This document shows positions 11,881-25,800 of a stretch of 64,000 nucleotides of DNA, one piece after another (position 1 is the first letter of the stretch; every line of letters begins with the position of its first letter). Position numbers and translations under genes: made by a program. Under the pieces are notes generated by a model that was not told the origin of the DNA, did no database searches, and worked only from the letters and a program-made list of their open reading frames with translations. Origin of the DNA: Nymphaea colorata (lineage: Eukaryota > Streptophyta > Magnoliopsida > Nymphaeales > Nymphaeaceae); the NCBI RefSeq assembly GCF_008831285.2, contig NC_045143.1, positions 496,001 to 560,000 of the forward strand, in the 5' to 3' direction.

Positions 11881-14141
11881 CAAATTTTTTTTTTGTTTTC
11901 ATGTTGATGTTTAAATCCTGATTAGATGGCTAAGCAACTCTTAAAACCTATAGTTACCATTTATATGTTCATTTAATTGTGTGCGTTACATTGGAGAATC
12001 CAAAAATGTGTTTGTTGGCAGGGAGGTGGTAGTTGAGGTTGAAAGTTGCAAAAAAGAGTTGCGTTCAAATCTTCATAGAGTAAGTGTTTTGTATTTGCGG
12101 ATGTCATGGTTTTGGAAGGAAGCCAAGATTCTTTCGCATTGATTCTATTGGCAAGGTTCATTTGAAAGTTTGTATGTGGGGAAAGCATTGATTGAGAATT
12201 GGGTCAATCTCCTCCCGAAGTGGCTTGGAGAAATGCATTGAACTAGTTGATTCTTTCTTTTCGGTTATACATCTAAAATTAAATGGTTGGCAGCCAATTT
12301 CAAGCTCCATAAACAAACAAGCCATTGATTATGTCAATTCTATGCTTCGTACATAACATTTAAAAAAAAAAATTATTCAAAGGGAAATTTGCTAGAAAAC
12401 TAGGCCAACTACTTCTACAAAGTGTTGGATGGTTGGGGATGTAAAGCCTTTGCGTCAATTTTTAGTTGTACCAGATTTGATTTCGTCCCGACTTCTTATT
12501 TCCCAGGTTAAATGACTTACATGATCTCTAATCACCTACTAGTTAACAAGAGATTATTATTATTGATGAGTCTAACCTCATTAAGAATCAAACTAGCAAC
12601 TTCCTTGTACACCCGGAGCACAGATAGGTGGGGTCGTCATAGGGCACAAGTTAATTTGAAACTTTGAATTTACATCTTGGATTTCAGTGGACATAAGTCT
12701 ATTTATATGGAGCGGTGAAGCGGCCCCACTAGACCCAGGTTGCTACCCCGAGTCCAATTGAAAATTTATTAATTAAATATTTATTATTTCAGAGAAAAAT
12801 AAAATCTGGCTCCATAAAACCACTAGATGATGGCAAATCTACCACAGAATTGAGTCCAACCGGAGCCAAATAACAACTTGCTAAAGTGGGTATCTGCACA
12901 TTTTATTAGGTCAACAAAAATGTATCCCAATCTCAACTTAAATTTAAATAAGCAGGGAATATGTGTCGGTCGGCGGGGTTTGGTCGAGTTTGATCCGATC
13001 CAAATAACATTGAGCGCAAATTTTTTTTCCCATTTTTTGCTGAGAAAAAAAGTATGGCGGTTAGCTTACCGCCTACCTTGAGAGCACCTAAATGAAGTGA
13101 TTACTTAAGCTACGAAATAAAAAAAATTAAATATAGCAAACTCGGACCGACATTAGCCTCGAAGCGTTGCTTCGTGAGCACTCCATTAATTTACCACGTC
13201 TACGAAAGGACATCACTGTCATAAAAGTTTTTCCGGTTCAATAATTGTGGCTTCATTCTGAAAGCCCCACAGCAAACGAATGCGTTGATGTGAACAAGTT
13301 TTTAATCAAATTATATTTTATCTATCACTAAAGGGAATTAGTACTGCAAATAATTGTTTTCCATGAACCGGCAATAACAAATATGTAAACTGATGGCTTA
13401 TTTATTTGACCACAAAAGTAAAACCGCGTTAAGGCGGTGATGGTTATTAAAGATAATTTTACATATTAAAGTAAAACTCCCTTGTGAGTACAAAAAAAAG
13501 TATTATTAAACATATGCTTTAGAATGATTCGTGTCCTTCTGTATAAACATATATTATTTAATTCGAATAATTTTACAAGAAAGAAATCAATATAGAAACA
13601 CGTGAGCATACGCAAGTATGATGTTAGAAATAAGTCGATAAAACGAGATTTTCTGTAAAAAAAAAAATTAATTACTTTACCCTTCACGTTTTTTTGTGCT
13701 ACCCCCGTAAAAAAATTTCTTGGCTCCATAAGCGAACCTATTTGTTTGTGTTGTGTGGCTCACAATTTTCCTTTTTTCATGGCCCATATTTTGTTTATAA
13801 ACTAAAAAATGACTTTTGACAAGTACCATAACTTTTATAAAAACTGTCAGCTAAAAGTTTGAAGTAAACTTTGTTAACCGGATAGTTATTATGTAATAAA
13901 TTACTTTCTACTATGCCACCTTAAAAGTTAAAAATTTAATTTAACCTTAAGAAATAGCATTTACAAAATGACGCGAAGGTTTTGAAATTTGTTTCGGCTT
14001 TCAGTTTTTATGAAAAATACGTTGAGGTGTTTTTTTTCGTTTTCCTGAAAGTAGAAACAGATCGGGTTATCCAATAATAATTCGACCCGGATTCAAAAGA
14101 TGGCGTCTCCACACGCGGAAGCGCCACGTAAAAACGGTGGG

Positions 14142-14148
14142 TATAAAA
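14142..14148 (+). promoter_or_regulatory. TATA box candidate, PRT6 promoter
   Basis: TATAAAA lies about 280 bases before the PRT6 ATG in GC-richer sequence. Transcription would then start near 14175 and give a leader of roughly 245 bases containing the CT repeat and one short upstream ORF. A CACGT core lies just upstream, near 14125. Confidence 0.45.
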
Positions 14149-14270
14149 TGGCGGGGAGAACAGTAATTCATCCCCTTCTGCGGGACGAGCAAGATTGCGC
14201 CCAGGAGAGGGACTGTTGTTTCTGTCGATCGAGACGTCTCCGGAGCAAGAGAGGAGGGAAGAAGGTGGAG

Positions 14271-14306
14271 ATGGAAACCCTAGTGGGAGGATTAGGGCAC
14301 ACCTGA
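14271..14306 (+). other. Upstream ORF in the PRT6 leader (11 codons)
   Basis: ATG at 14271 opens an 11-residue frame ending at TGA 14304-14306, 115 bases before the main start. If transcription starts near 14175, this is the only upstream ATG I see in the leader. The peptide (METLVGGLGHT) has no known counterpart. A translational effect is possible but unproven. Confidence 0.4.
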
Positions 14307-14310
14307 GCGT

Positions 14311-14338
14311 CTCTCTCTCTCTCTCTCTCTCGCTTCTC
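14311..14338 (+). repeat. (CT)n tract in the PRT6 leader
   Basis: A run of CT dinucleotides between the upstream ORF and the start codon, comparable to the pyrimidine-rich leaders of other genes in the window. Confidence 0.8.
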
Positions 14339-14420
14339 TGGCTCCTATTTCCGTCCGGCAACGCTGGGGCGGCGAAGGCGGAGGTTCGGACAGTGGGATT
14401 GTTGCCGGTGGCTGCGGTTC

Positions 14421-17400
14421 ATGGCGGGAATGGACATCGACTCTCCTCCTCCGGAGCATTCGGTTCCTTCCTCCACCGACCTAATCGTTCGGGTAATTGC
14501 GACTCCAGTCCAGGCCGATCGAAATGGGTTGCGTTTGTGTTTGTATCCGCTATGTTGCTTTCCCGTTTTCATGTTGCGAGACCAACCCCTGAAAATTGAC
14601 GCGATTATACATTAGGAATTTGGTTCTGGTCTATATCCTTCTGTTCACCAGCCCGATTTCGTACTTGTGGTTTTCCACCTTTTCTTTAAAGTTCAAAGGT
14701 TGTTGAGTTTGTGCATGTGGAAATTAGAAACTCGAGGTGAGTCGTCACGATGATTACTTGGTAAGAGGCTGAATACGAGTGTTTTTTTTTTTTGGAGTGT
14801 TGCTGTCATGAATATGTAATGTTGGGGTGGTGAGGATAATTCTGTTTTGCTGGACAATGTATTGGCACGCATCTATACTTGTAATCGGTTGGGTTATTTC
14901 TCCCTCTTGCTTCAGAAGAAATAACATATTTGGAGGAGGTCATTTTGTTTAGAATCTTAGATAACTTTAATAATGTCGCTGCCACTGCGGGGTTTCCATG
15001 TACGAAGTTGGTGATATATAAAAGACAAAACATGCTGCTGTTTGATTTTGATAAACGGAAGACTTAGCGATCCTAGTCAGATGGATCCACGGCGGCAATG
15101 TCATGACATTCTGTTATGCTTAGAAACACGTCTGTGCGGCTAGGGAAAAAATGGGTATATATATGATAGTATAGTAGGTGATCGAATATTTACCAAAAGC
15201 TTCATCACTGTTTGTCTGCATATCAGTTCCTACCTGCACATTTTAAATATTTTGCTTCTCTTTGTTTGTATATCCGAACACTGCCCGCTTTTATGTGAAG
15301 AAATTTTCTGCTGTAGTCTAGCAAAATTAGCTGTTAAGTTTTTCTTTTCCCATTGAACCTTTATTATTTTATTTGGCAGAGGCTTGCACTTTTTGGAGTT
15401 CCTAAGGATCTACAGGACCTATTGCAGCCAGGCCTTGTAAATTTTGCCCTAAAGAACAAAAGCCAGATACCTCAGTTGGTCTCTGCTGTCTTACCCACCT
15501 CCAGAGAAATATCGGAGCTCTATTCTGTAGTCAAGACTCATGAACATCCAGCTGATATTATTAAGAAAATTATAAAAGAGCAGTATCACGAAAGCATGCT
15601 GTGGCTTCAGTGGCTTATGTTCAAAGGCGAGCCCAGGGAATTGCTGGATGACTTAGCAAGGAATAACAACCACCATGGTGTGTGTGGAACTATCTGGGGA
15701 AATAATGACATTGCATACCGCTGTCGAACCTGTGAGCATGATCCGACATGCGCAATTTGTGTGCCTTGTTTCCAGAATGGGAATCACAAAGATCATGATT
15801 ATTCTGTCATAAAGACAGGGGGAGGATGTTGTGATTGTGGTGATGCGACTGCTTGGAAAAGGCAAGGGTTTTGCTCCAGACATAGAGGCCCTGAGCAGGT
15901 CCAAGCTCTTTCAGAAGACATTTCTAGGTCAGTAGGGCCTGTTCTTCTTACATTGCTCCTCATATGGAAAGATAAGCTCTTGCATTTAGAAGCGGGGCTT
16001 CTTAAGAATGTTGAAGAAGAGGAGCTCAAGGTGGACGTGGAGTTGTCAAAGGGATTTTCTTCTGCTATTATTGATATGCTAATGGAATTTTGCAGGTGCA
16101 GTGAAAGTTTACTTAGATTTATTGCGACTAGTTTATTGTCAGCACCACATGCTTTATTAGATGTAATTGTTAGAGCAGAACGATTCTTGCCCAAGCATGA
16201 TGCAAATAAGCTTCATGAATTGATTTTGAAGTTGCTAGGGGAGCCAAGATTTAAGTATGAGTTTGCCAAGGTATTTATAAAAAGTCATGCAGACTTTGTG
16301 AATGAAGCTATCAAAAGGAGTGGTGAAGGAAATAATCTTGATATACCTGAGAATATGGTATTGTCAAGCTTCTCAGTGCAGATCTTTACTGTGCCTACTC
16401 TCGCTCCACGTCTTGTGAAAGAAAACAACCTTCTAGGCATCTTGTTGGGCTGTTTGGAGGAGCTTCTTGTATTTTGCATCAATGTTGATGGTCATATACA
16501 GGCAATTCTTCATCTCCTCTTTTATCATTTTCAACTTCTTTGTTACCTGTTAAAGTCATTGATTTATGTTATTTTTCCATTGTTTCTCCTTTTACCTATG
16601 GATGGGCCTTTGTAGGCAATGTTTAAATGTCATCATTTTGGTAAAGTTAATATGTTTGTTAATGTCAACTAGAAGTCGACTGATTAGATTTGGTAAAAAA
16701 AACATGAATCCTATTGTAATAAGGTTGAGATTCAACTTGGAGTTGGTTTGTACAAGGCTAGTTACCATTGTGAACTCCTTGAGCTGTATGAAAATTTATT
16801 TAATTTGCATTTTTAACATTAGATCAACATAATTGAACATAAATTTGGATATGGTCTGAGATTGTGAATGGATCTTCAGAGTGACTTGTTCAACTAATTT
16901 TTCCTTTTGAGTCTGAATCCAAGCCTGAACTCCGTTCCATTGCAACAAGTTAATTGAATATTCTAATGTTGAATCTACATGCAACATGGGTCTGACCCAT
17001 TTATATAAACCTAAACATGTTCTCATAGAATGACTACTCTAAGGATTTGAAAGACTTTGCCTGGATCTGGGACTGTATATGTCCTTATTAGCTTGTAAAC
17101 AATGCACTGGACAAACTCATGTCATAGACATTATGTTGGCTGATACTTAGACGACAGATCTGGTCTTTTGGAGTTGGAAGATGCATTTTTCTCATTTGAT
17201 AATTTTAGGTCCATGGCTGTCTGATCTTATTCTATTCCTATATTCCGTTTAACTTGATTCATCTCTTGGTACATATCTTTGTAGTGTGTAGTCAAAGAGT
17301 GCTTCCAAAGCACCACCTAGAGACTCTAGGTGTAAGTCTAGGTACCTATGGCTACCAAGGAGTTTAGGCAAGTGCTAGCAGCAGAGAAGTTGGCTTTTTT

Positions 17401-18182
17401 ATTGTTTTCGAAGGCTATGTGATGTTATCCTAATTGTTTTAACTTTTAATCATGTGAGAGTCTCTTGTGATTGCTTTGGTTGTTTAAACTTTAAACTAAT
17501 GTTGCAATTTTCAAGTTCATATGACTTGCTTTACGGTCCGGACCAAGGTGTCACGACCTATTAGGAAGTGACCAGGCCTTTTAGGGGCCTCCTCAACTAG
17601 GTATCAACACATACTTTTTTAATTATTTAGGTGCATGATATATGTTATGCCATTCTTTGGGTGTGACGTGTGTCTTGTTTACTTCCTACTTGAATAGGTG
17701 TTAGTTACGATTTAGAAGGCATGAAAGTTAATGGCACTAAAAAAATTACACATGATCATAGATCAAACCTGGGTCCTATATAAAGCATGACATACATGTC
17801 GTCAAAAAGCTCCAGGTCAAATTAATTTTGTAACTTAGAGTGGAAAGACTAGCATCTGCCATTTCATCAGAAATCAGACACGTGTGTGTGTATAGGATGG
17901 GAGTACTGGCATTTGTCATTTTGAAACTTAATGTAGGAATACTAGCATTATCATTTGTGGAAATTCTCAACAAAGTTTGCCTCAAAATAGGTTCAGCCAG
18001 TCCGAGTTTTTCCACCCCTTTGTTCTCTCTCTCTTACAGTTTCACCTACTTTTTCTCTTTCGTTTCTTCTTTCTTATTCTTCCCATTCACAACCATCCAC
18101 CACATCCTAGGATTGGTGAATCCTAGAGAGCAGAGGAGAGGACAGGAGATTTGAATCGAGTCCCGAAAATATTATATATATA

Positions 18183-18217
<35 letters not shown>

Positions 18218-19799
18218 ATCTTTAAGGTTTTAGTTTTTACTTGTGTATTTGAAAATCTATTGTTCTGGGTTCTTCTATATGCTAGCTGTGTAAGCAGTTT
18301 CAACTTTCAACTTATTTTTCAGGTGAATAGGTGGCATTCTGTCTACGACCTTGTTTTTCGCTTGGTTGAGGATATACGGTTTGTTATGGGACACCCTGAG
18401 GTACCCAGGTTTGTCTGTGTAGAGCGCCAAGATATCTGCAGGTCATGGATACAGATTTTATCTCTTGTGCAAGGGATGGATCCCCAAAGGAGGGCAACAG
18501 GTCTTCATGTGGAGGAAGAGAATGAGAGTTGGCATGCATCTCTCATTCTGGAACAGTTGATGGGGAATATCCATTTGCTGCTTGTAGCTGGAGCTTTTTC
18601 ATCTGCTGTTTTTGATGAGATGAAGGATGAAGGCCTGTTTTATACTGGCTTTACAGATATAGAAGGTGATGGCCTTCGTCATGCAAAAGTTGGCAGGTTG
18701 TCCGAGGACAATTCTGGTCATGTTCCGATGGAAATCAAGCATGGTTTTACTGCTTCAGTAGCTCATCATTCTTGGAATATGGACCATCTTCTTGGTCCAT
18801 CTGCTGTAGCTTGGCTGATGGTTGAATGCCTTGTCGCCATTGACAAATGGCTGGGATCACCTAACAGGTTAAGATCACAGTTGCTTGCAACAAGTACCGG
18901 TGCACCTGCTGGTGATTTGCTTTTGAGGAGGTCGGCTAGATCAAGAGTGAGGAACAGGGGTGTTATGAGTTTGTTTCAGCTGACTTCTCTAAATTCCCAG
19001 GCACCTTCAACCAGTACATCAAGGCAGAGGTCTGGTTCTTTTGGTTATGGTGATGCAGATGGTGGCAGCAGAACTACTATGATGGGTAGTGATTCTGTAA
19101 TGAACAACACTAGTTGTGGCCATGGTGGTTCAAGCAGAGAAGTACAAGCAGATGGAAGTAACTTTGCTAAAGATGGTACAAACTTTGGAAGTAGGGTGGA
19201 AACATTAAGCATTCTAAGTTTGAGAGAGTGGTCTGATATATCTTTTGATGTTGGTTCCGATGACATATCTATTCACCTTCCATTGCATCGATTAATTTCA
19301 TTGGTATTGCATAAAACAATAGAGAAATATCACCAGGAACATGAAATGCCGGAGAATAAAGGAATTTCATCTAGCCAGTCCAAAAGATCTCAGAATTTTT
19401 TTGGGCTTCTGTTGGGTGGTTGCCATCCCTGTGGATTTTCTGCCTTCATGATGGAACACCCACTTCGTGTAAGGGTATTCTGTGCTCAGGTTCGTGCTGG
19501 TATGTGGAGAAGAAATGGCCATTCAGTTCTGTCACTATGTGAAAATTATCATAATGTTCGATGGTAAGGTGATGACTTTGTTTGTTGCTGGTTCTATATA
19601 GGAATGAATTCAACTAGTCCCATTTTGAGACTGGGTTTTTTTTACCCCATTTCTCTCTCACTCTCTCACATCTTTCTTCCTTTACTTCTTTCCCCTTTTT
19701 TTTCCCTTTTGACAACTATGTTCTCCACCCTAGGATTGGTGAAGAAGCTAGGAAGGAAAACAGACTTTAACTTAAAAATCCAAACTCATTGTGGAATTG

Positions 19800-19846
<47 letters not shown>

Positions 19847-22800
19847 GGAGCCAAATATGTTCTACTATCTGGTTCTATATGTTGTTCTACCTAATACTTG
19901 TACATATTGTGTTCTCGTGGATTTAGTAGAGAAAATATCTTTAGGCAATGATCATGCTTAGATGTGTTTCTTTACAAACCAAAGAATCAATGGCTTGTAT
20001 CACATCAAAAGCCTGATGTCTGTAAAATGTGCTGAAGCAAAAACATGGCCCATAGCAGACAATCAATAACAAGCATTTCTTTGTGCTCAGGATAAGTGAA
20101 AAGTATATCGAAAATGAGTTTAGGTATGTATCCAGTATAAATTCGTATGTATCTGTGCCTCTATGGTTTTCTTGGAGTAGAATGACTCGTGCAAATCACT
20201 GTAACCTGTCTAATCAAATAATTGCTTACATTTTTTTTGTCAAATATTTTTCTAATGTTAAGGTGGCATTGTGCTTTTCTGGGAAGGAGATGATGACATT
20301 TAACTAATCTACTTGGTCAGTATAATGTGTTAACTTATCTAGTTGTGAACCCAGGTGGTTATCATATTACAAGATGAAAATTGTTTTGGTTTAGACTTTA
20401 GAGAAAGAATAAATTTTAGTCCTTAGAAGTTGGAATTTCATTCAAAGAAAAAACATTAGCAAATGATATGTCATATGATATTCTTTTTATTTTCTACATG
20501 GCCTCCATGTTATTGATGAATAAATTTTTGGAATGTAGATACGAAAATGCTGCAGCACATTTAATAAAGTTATAAAAATGAAGTTTTCAAAAGTGTACTG
20601 ATTTTAAAAGATATTGCATGATATTTTGTTAGTTGGTGCTTAATGTGAAATTTGTATCTTTAGTAATCCTACAAGGCTCTGCTTTTGTTCTTCTATTTTG
20701 AATCTGTATTGCTTTCCACCGTATTTTCTTTTTCCTTTTTATTTCATCAACATGCTTTTGGCCTTAGTTTAGATTCTGGCTTTGCTACTGATTCCATGAC
20801 ATTTGAAATTAATGACTTGTACTTTACAGACCCCTTTTTTCACAAAATTTAACCACACAGACATTATCTACATGTCCAAAAGCCAAATAATCAACACATG
20901 ATATTATGTCTTTTTGATGTATAACTCAGTTATTGTAAACACTTAAAATTTAACAGTCCAGATTGTTTCACGTGCAAAGTTTGAAAATGATCAGTCCACA
21001 GGTTTGGCCTCTAGAATCTGTCCTTCATCTTGGATTTTTGGGAAATGCCTTGAATCGAAGGCCAAGTTTCATACTTTATAGACTGCATATTTGTGGATGG
21101 CAGGATCTAAGGACCCATTTATACCAGTATAATGCAAATATATATCTGGTTACATGATTGGTTGGTTGGCTTGCCTTCTCAGGTGTGAACAAGGATTGGA
21201 CCTTGATCTATTCATGTTACAATTTTGTGCTGCATTAGCTCCACCAGAAGCATTTGTTCGAAGGATCGTGGAAAGATTTGGTCTGGTGAATTATATATCA
21301 CTTGATTCACGCCGTTCTAATGAGTATGGTTCCACTTTTTGTATGAAAGATTTTATGGTTTTCTTAGATCAAAGGGCTTAACTTTTTTTTTTCCTCCTAT
21401 CTAATGTGTTCAGTCTGGTGATTGTTTTCAAAATTTTAAAATTGCTCTCAGTGAAGGGTACAAATTCGATGGTCATTTGTTGTTGGTGGGTGTTTATAGA
21501 CATAGAACACACATTTGTTCACACTTCACAAAACAAAAGACCAATAGTATTTGGAACTTGAGAGATGCAGTTCCATGGAGGGTCTTCTTCATTCTGATTG
21601 TAATCATCATGAGGGGTGGAAAAGAGTCTGCATCCTGTATGGATATTTTTAGCCTGTTGCCTCTACTGGGTTCAATTAGAAAAGGTGCTGAGTCATCTTC
21701 CTTTTAGACACATGGGTTTGGGAGTGTCAGGTAGTCAATTTATTGTAGTTATCTTTAAATGGTGGCATTGTAGTTTGAAAATGGTGGCATCTTTAGGTGG
21801 ATTAAGTTGTGCTAAATGGTTGTTTGCAGACCATTTTTGGCCTTGTAACAGCTTCTGGTAATTACAATCCTATTTTGGGCTTGTGGATGCTGATCCATGA
21901 TCTTTAGTATCCAAAAGTATTTTCAGTGTAATGAAGGAACCAATCTTCTAGAGGTAAACCTGACATACTGGTTTAACCTGCTAACTGACTGGCTGGTTTG
22001 ACCTGGCATACTTGTGATTACATCTCTAATAGTGTAAAGCTCCAATATAATATTATACATGCCCTTTGAACTCCCAAGAATCTTCACCTAGGGAAGCAAA
22101 TCAGGGTTTTGCACTATAAGAGACAGTAGTGGTTCGAAGCCTAGATCAGGTGCATTGTGTGTTGGTTGTGGTCCTTGTAGACATCCACAATTGTGCTAAA
22201 CTGTTGGGTTCAAAAAGTGGGTTGAGTTTACTTGTAGATATTGTATTACTATGGTTGTGTACTTAGGCTGTGTTTGGTTGCGCATGACTTATTCTTGTTC
22301 CTTCTCATTAAAGAAACCATGTGATGATCTGTTTCCTTTTATTTGTTTTGTCCTACTATTGTCAGCAATCATTCTGTTCGAACCAATGACGTTGAATATC
22401 AAAAAAAAATTGTAAACGTTAAATATTTTAGTAATAGTTTCTGTATATAGCCTGAGGTATCTTCCTTTAATTCATTTCAAGAAAGTGCAGGGATGTGCTT
22501 ATTGTAAATTATATGCTTGTCCTTTTTATATGATGACTCACTAACCCAGTCTACATTCACTTCTGCAGATACGAATCAGCATTGGTGCAGGATATGATAA
22601 TCCTTATAATACAAATTGTCAAAGAGCGTCAGCTTTGTGGATTAAGTGCTGCAGATAAATTGAAACGTGAATTGATTTACAGGCTTGTAATTGGAGATGC
22701 AACTCACAGTCAGATTATTAAAGCACTTCCACGAAGTCTTTCTGAGAGTGATCAACTTCAGAATACCATTGACATGGTTGCAGTTTATTCCAAGCCATCT

Positions 22801-25800
22801 GGCATGAAACCGGTTTGTGATGTTTACTTTCTCTCTCTACTTCTATAAATGCAGACAAGTCTACTATCACTACATCCATTTTCCCCTATAAATATTTCAG
22901 GGAAGATATTCATTGCGGAGAACTTACTGGAAGGAACTGGACCTTTATCATCCTCGTTGGAATTCAAAGGATCTGCAATTAGCTGAGGAAAGATATTTGC
23001 GATTTTGCAATGTACCTGCTATGACTGCTCAACTACCTCGCTGGACAAAGGTTTTCCATCCCCTGGATGGACTTTTTCAGGTTGCTGTATCTCGTACTGT
23101 ACTTGAGATAATACGAGCTGTAGTCTATTATGCGGTTGCTGCAGAAAAATCTTCGTCTTCACGAGCACCTGATGGGGTTCTTCTTAGAGCGTTACATCTG
23201 CTCTCTTTGGCTTTAGATATCTGTATGGCCCATTGTCAAGAAAATAGCAGCAACTCTGATATCAGTGGTTCAACAAATCCAAGTGGCTCGACAAGCTCAA
23301 GTGCACATCTGTCAAATGATGAAGAGGTGATCCTGCCTCTTCTAGCTTATGCAAGAGAAGTTGTAGTAGTAGATTGGTCTGATGCACATTTTGCACCAGG
23401 ACATCAGAGTTTGCTTTCGCTTCTTGTTCTCTTGATGAGAAAATGTCGGAAGGATTATGAAGTTAATGAGTTGGGAACATTTGAGTCTGGTTTTGCGAAT
23501 ATTGCTACATTGATTGAGAGCTTATTATTGAAGTTTGCGGAACTTGATGCTGGATGCCGTAATGAACTGGAAAAAATAGTTCCTGACATGATATTGCACC
23601 TACCAGGGAAGTTGCAAAAATTTGGTGGAGATCCCTGTGTTTTAGCTTCTGATGCTGCTAAGAAGAAGGCAAAAGCTCGTGAGCGTCAGGCTGTTATAAT
23701 GGTGGGTTGCAGTTGTCCTGCATCAAGTTAATCCACTTCCCTGTGAAACCTTGTGTCCTCATCTAGTTATATTTTTGCTGGACTTATGTGGAGCATGTAC
23801 TTGTATCCATGGTTATTGGTAATCATCATAGCATAAAATTTGTTTTGGTCATCCATCTTTTTCTTTTCACTAGAATATGCTTACTGTTGTAGAACATGCA
23901 AAATTAGTTGTCATGGTGATTGATTAGACTTGGATGCCCAGTGTCTTTTTTTTTTTTTTTTTAATCAGGTTGGCTCAATAACTTGAATGGCAGAGTTTGG
24001 TACTTTTTTATGCTAGCACATGAATGAAATATGGATGATTCCATCTGTGCTGCAAAGTAAATAAAGTTGGGACACAACAGAGCAAGGAAGCTCTAGGGTA
24101 TGGTTGGTCGTGATTGATTCTTCACAAACCTGCCTATGAGCAATGTGCATCAAGAAATATAAACTGAATGATACAGAATAAGTGGTCAATCTTGATGGAT
24201 GACCTAGTGGTTGTGTGCTATTTGGTGTCGGATCCTGGTGGACTTGTATGGTCATGGGGTGAGGTGATTGATGGGTTTGCCAAATCTGCTTATGGTCTTT
24301 GGATAGAATGTTTAAAAGATGATTCTCCATTTTTTCTGTTGGTAAGAGCTGATGGCTTTTCCTGAAGTTAAACCTCTAATAATGGATATTTGTCATGGAT
24401 GCGGCTGTGGAGACAGGGACTCAACAGTTATGAAATTTAAATGTGACATTTACAGGAGCAAGGATAAATTGATGGGAATAGTTGTCTGGTGATTGAGAGT
24501 TTGAATAAAAATGGATTTTGAAAAACATAAGCAAGGACAAAAATGAACAGTTGGAACCAAATGAAGTTGGAAACACTGTAGAGATCATACGAGGGAATAT
24601 TTGGGATGAGTTGCAATTTTTTTCTTCAGAATGTTAGTTGACCCAAGTTAAATTTGTTTGGTTATTTCAGCAAGTGTAGATTTTGAAAAAAATTATTGAT
24701 GCTTCATAACTATTAATTACCACTTTCTGGTGGCTATTTATAAGATGTTTTCTGTTTTGGTTTCTTTATCCAGTGTAATTTTGACAAACTTTCCCATATC
24801 CTCCATATGTGCTGAAAAGGTTTGCCTATATACATTTATATATAGGAAACAACTTAATCCCATTTCCTGCTACAATAGTTCCATATGCCTCAGTTAAGGT
24901 GGACTTGTAGGCAAGTGTAGCACCCTCATCATTACTCAGACAGGCATCATAAATTGTAAGGCTGAGGTAATTGCTGAGATTGTAACTGACGTGTAAGCTG
25001 GTAATTTTGATGAATACGGGGAACATGTTTAAGGATTCTCATCATTCTTTGTGTGGGACTTTTAGCGATCAAGTAGTTAGCCCTGTTAGAAATTAGGTTT
25101 GTTGATGATCCAAACTCTTGGATGTTTATTACTTTTTTGTATCTTACTTGGAAGCTGAACTTGGATTTCTGCATTCTCCTGACTGGAGGAAATAGGTCCC
25201 TTAGTGTTCAGGTGCTTAGCATTGCCTTGGGGTGATTGATGCTTTATAACTGTCTGCTACCTGGGGCTGGCATGTTGTCATCCTTGGTGCTGTTTGGTTT
25301 TAATTTAATAATTTAACATGACTGTAGGATCTATTGATAACTGTCTGCCCATTAAGATCAATCTTACTACTGGCATCGTTAAATGAGCTGAATCAATGGG
25401 CCAGGTATCTAGGCTCGGGTCTGTTTATTAAAGGCCAGCTCATGGCTTGTGGCGAGCTGATCTTCGGTTCAGTTCTTCCATATAAGCCGCTAGCAGGCCT
25501 AGTCTGAAGGAGTTGCTTTTCCTCTAAAAGCTTTTCTTGGTTCTGTGTTCTGTGTTCATTTATTTGGTACATGCTTATCTCATGTTTGATTTAGTAACTA
25601 AACAAACATGACATTAACTACCTCTGAAGAGCTAGACAGGGTTGAAAATCAGCTGCCCAGTTCATGAACCATCGCTAACCTCAATTCTTTTGTGTCTGCA
25701 CCTATTTTGCTATTGTTTTATAAGCAGCACACATTAGTACATTTGACAACTTCCCTGTTTCAGATGATGTACTCCAGTTTCAATTGAAATATCTTTGGTA

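Larger units (their letters stand above)
9459..14100. other. Gene-poor repeat zone upstream of PRT6
   Basis: No credible protein gene. The DNA is AT-rich with poly-A and poly-T runs and scattered repeat fragments: a MITE-like element at 9969-10157, a degenerate tandem repeat at about 10490-10640, and a dispersed-repeat fragment at about 11640-11880 that includes AGCTCCGCCC and GGGCCACGGC strings. The open frames here (for example 11140-11562 on either strand) run through low-complexity sequence and look like chance. Confidence 0.55.

Noticed and set aside
14195-14599. 134-residue frame across the PRT6 leader and exon 1
   Set aside because: It starts at a non-ATG codon, runs through the CT repeat as serine/leucine runs, and conflicts with the PRT6 start that joins in frame to exon 2.
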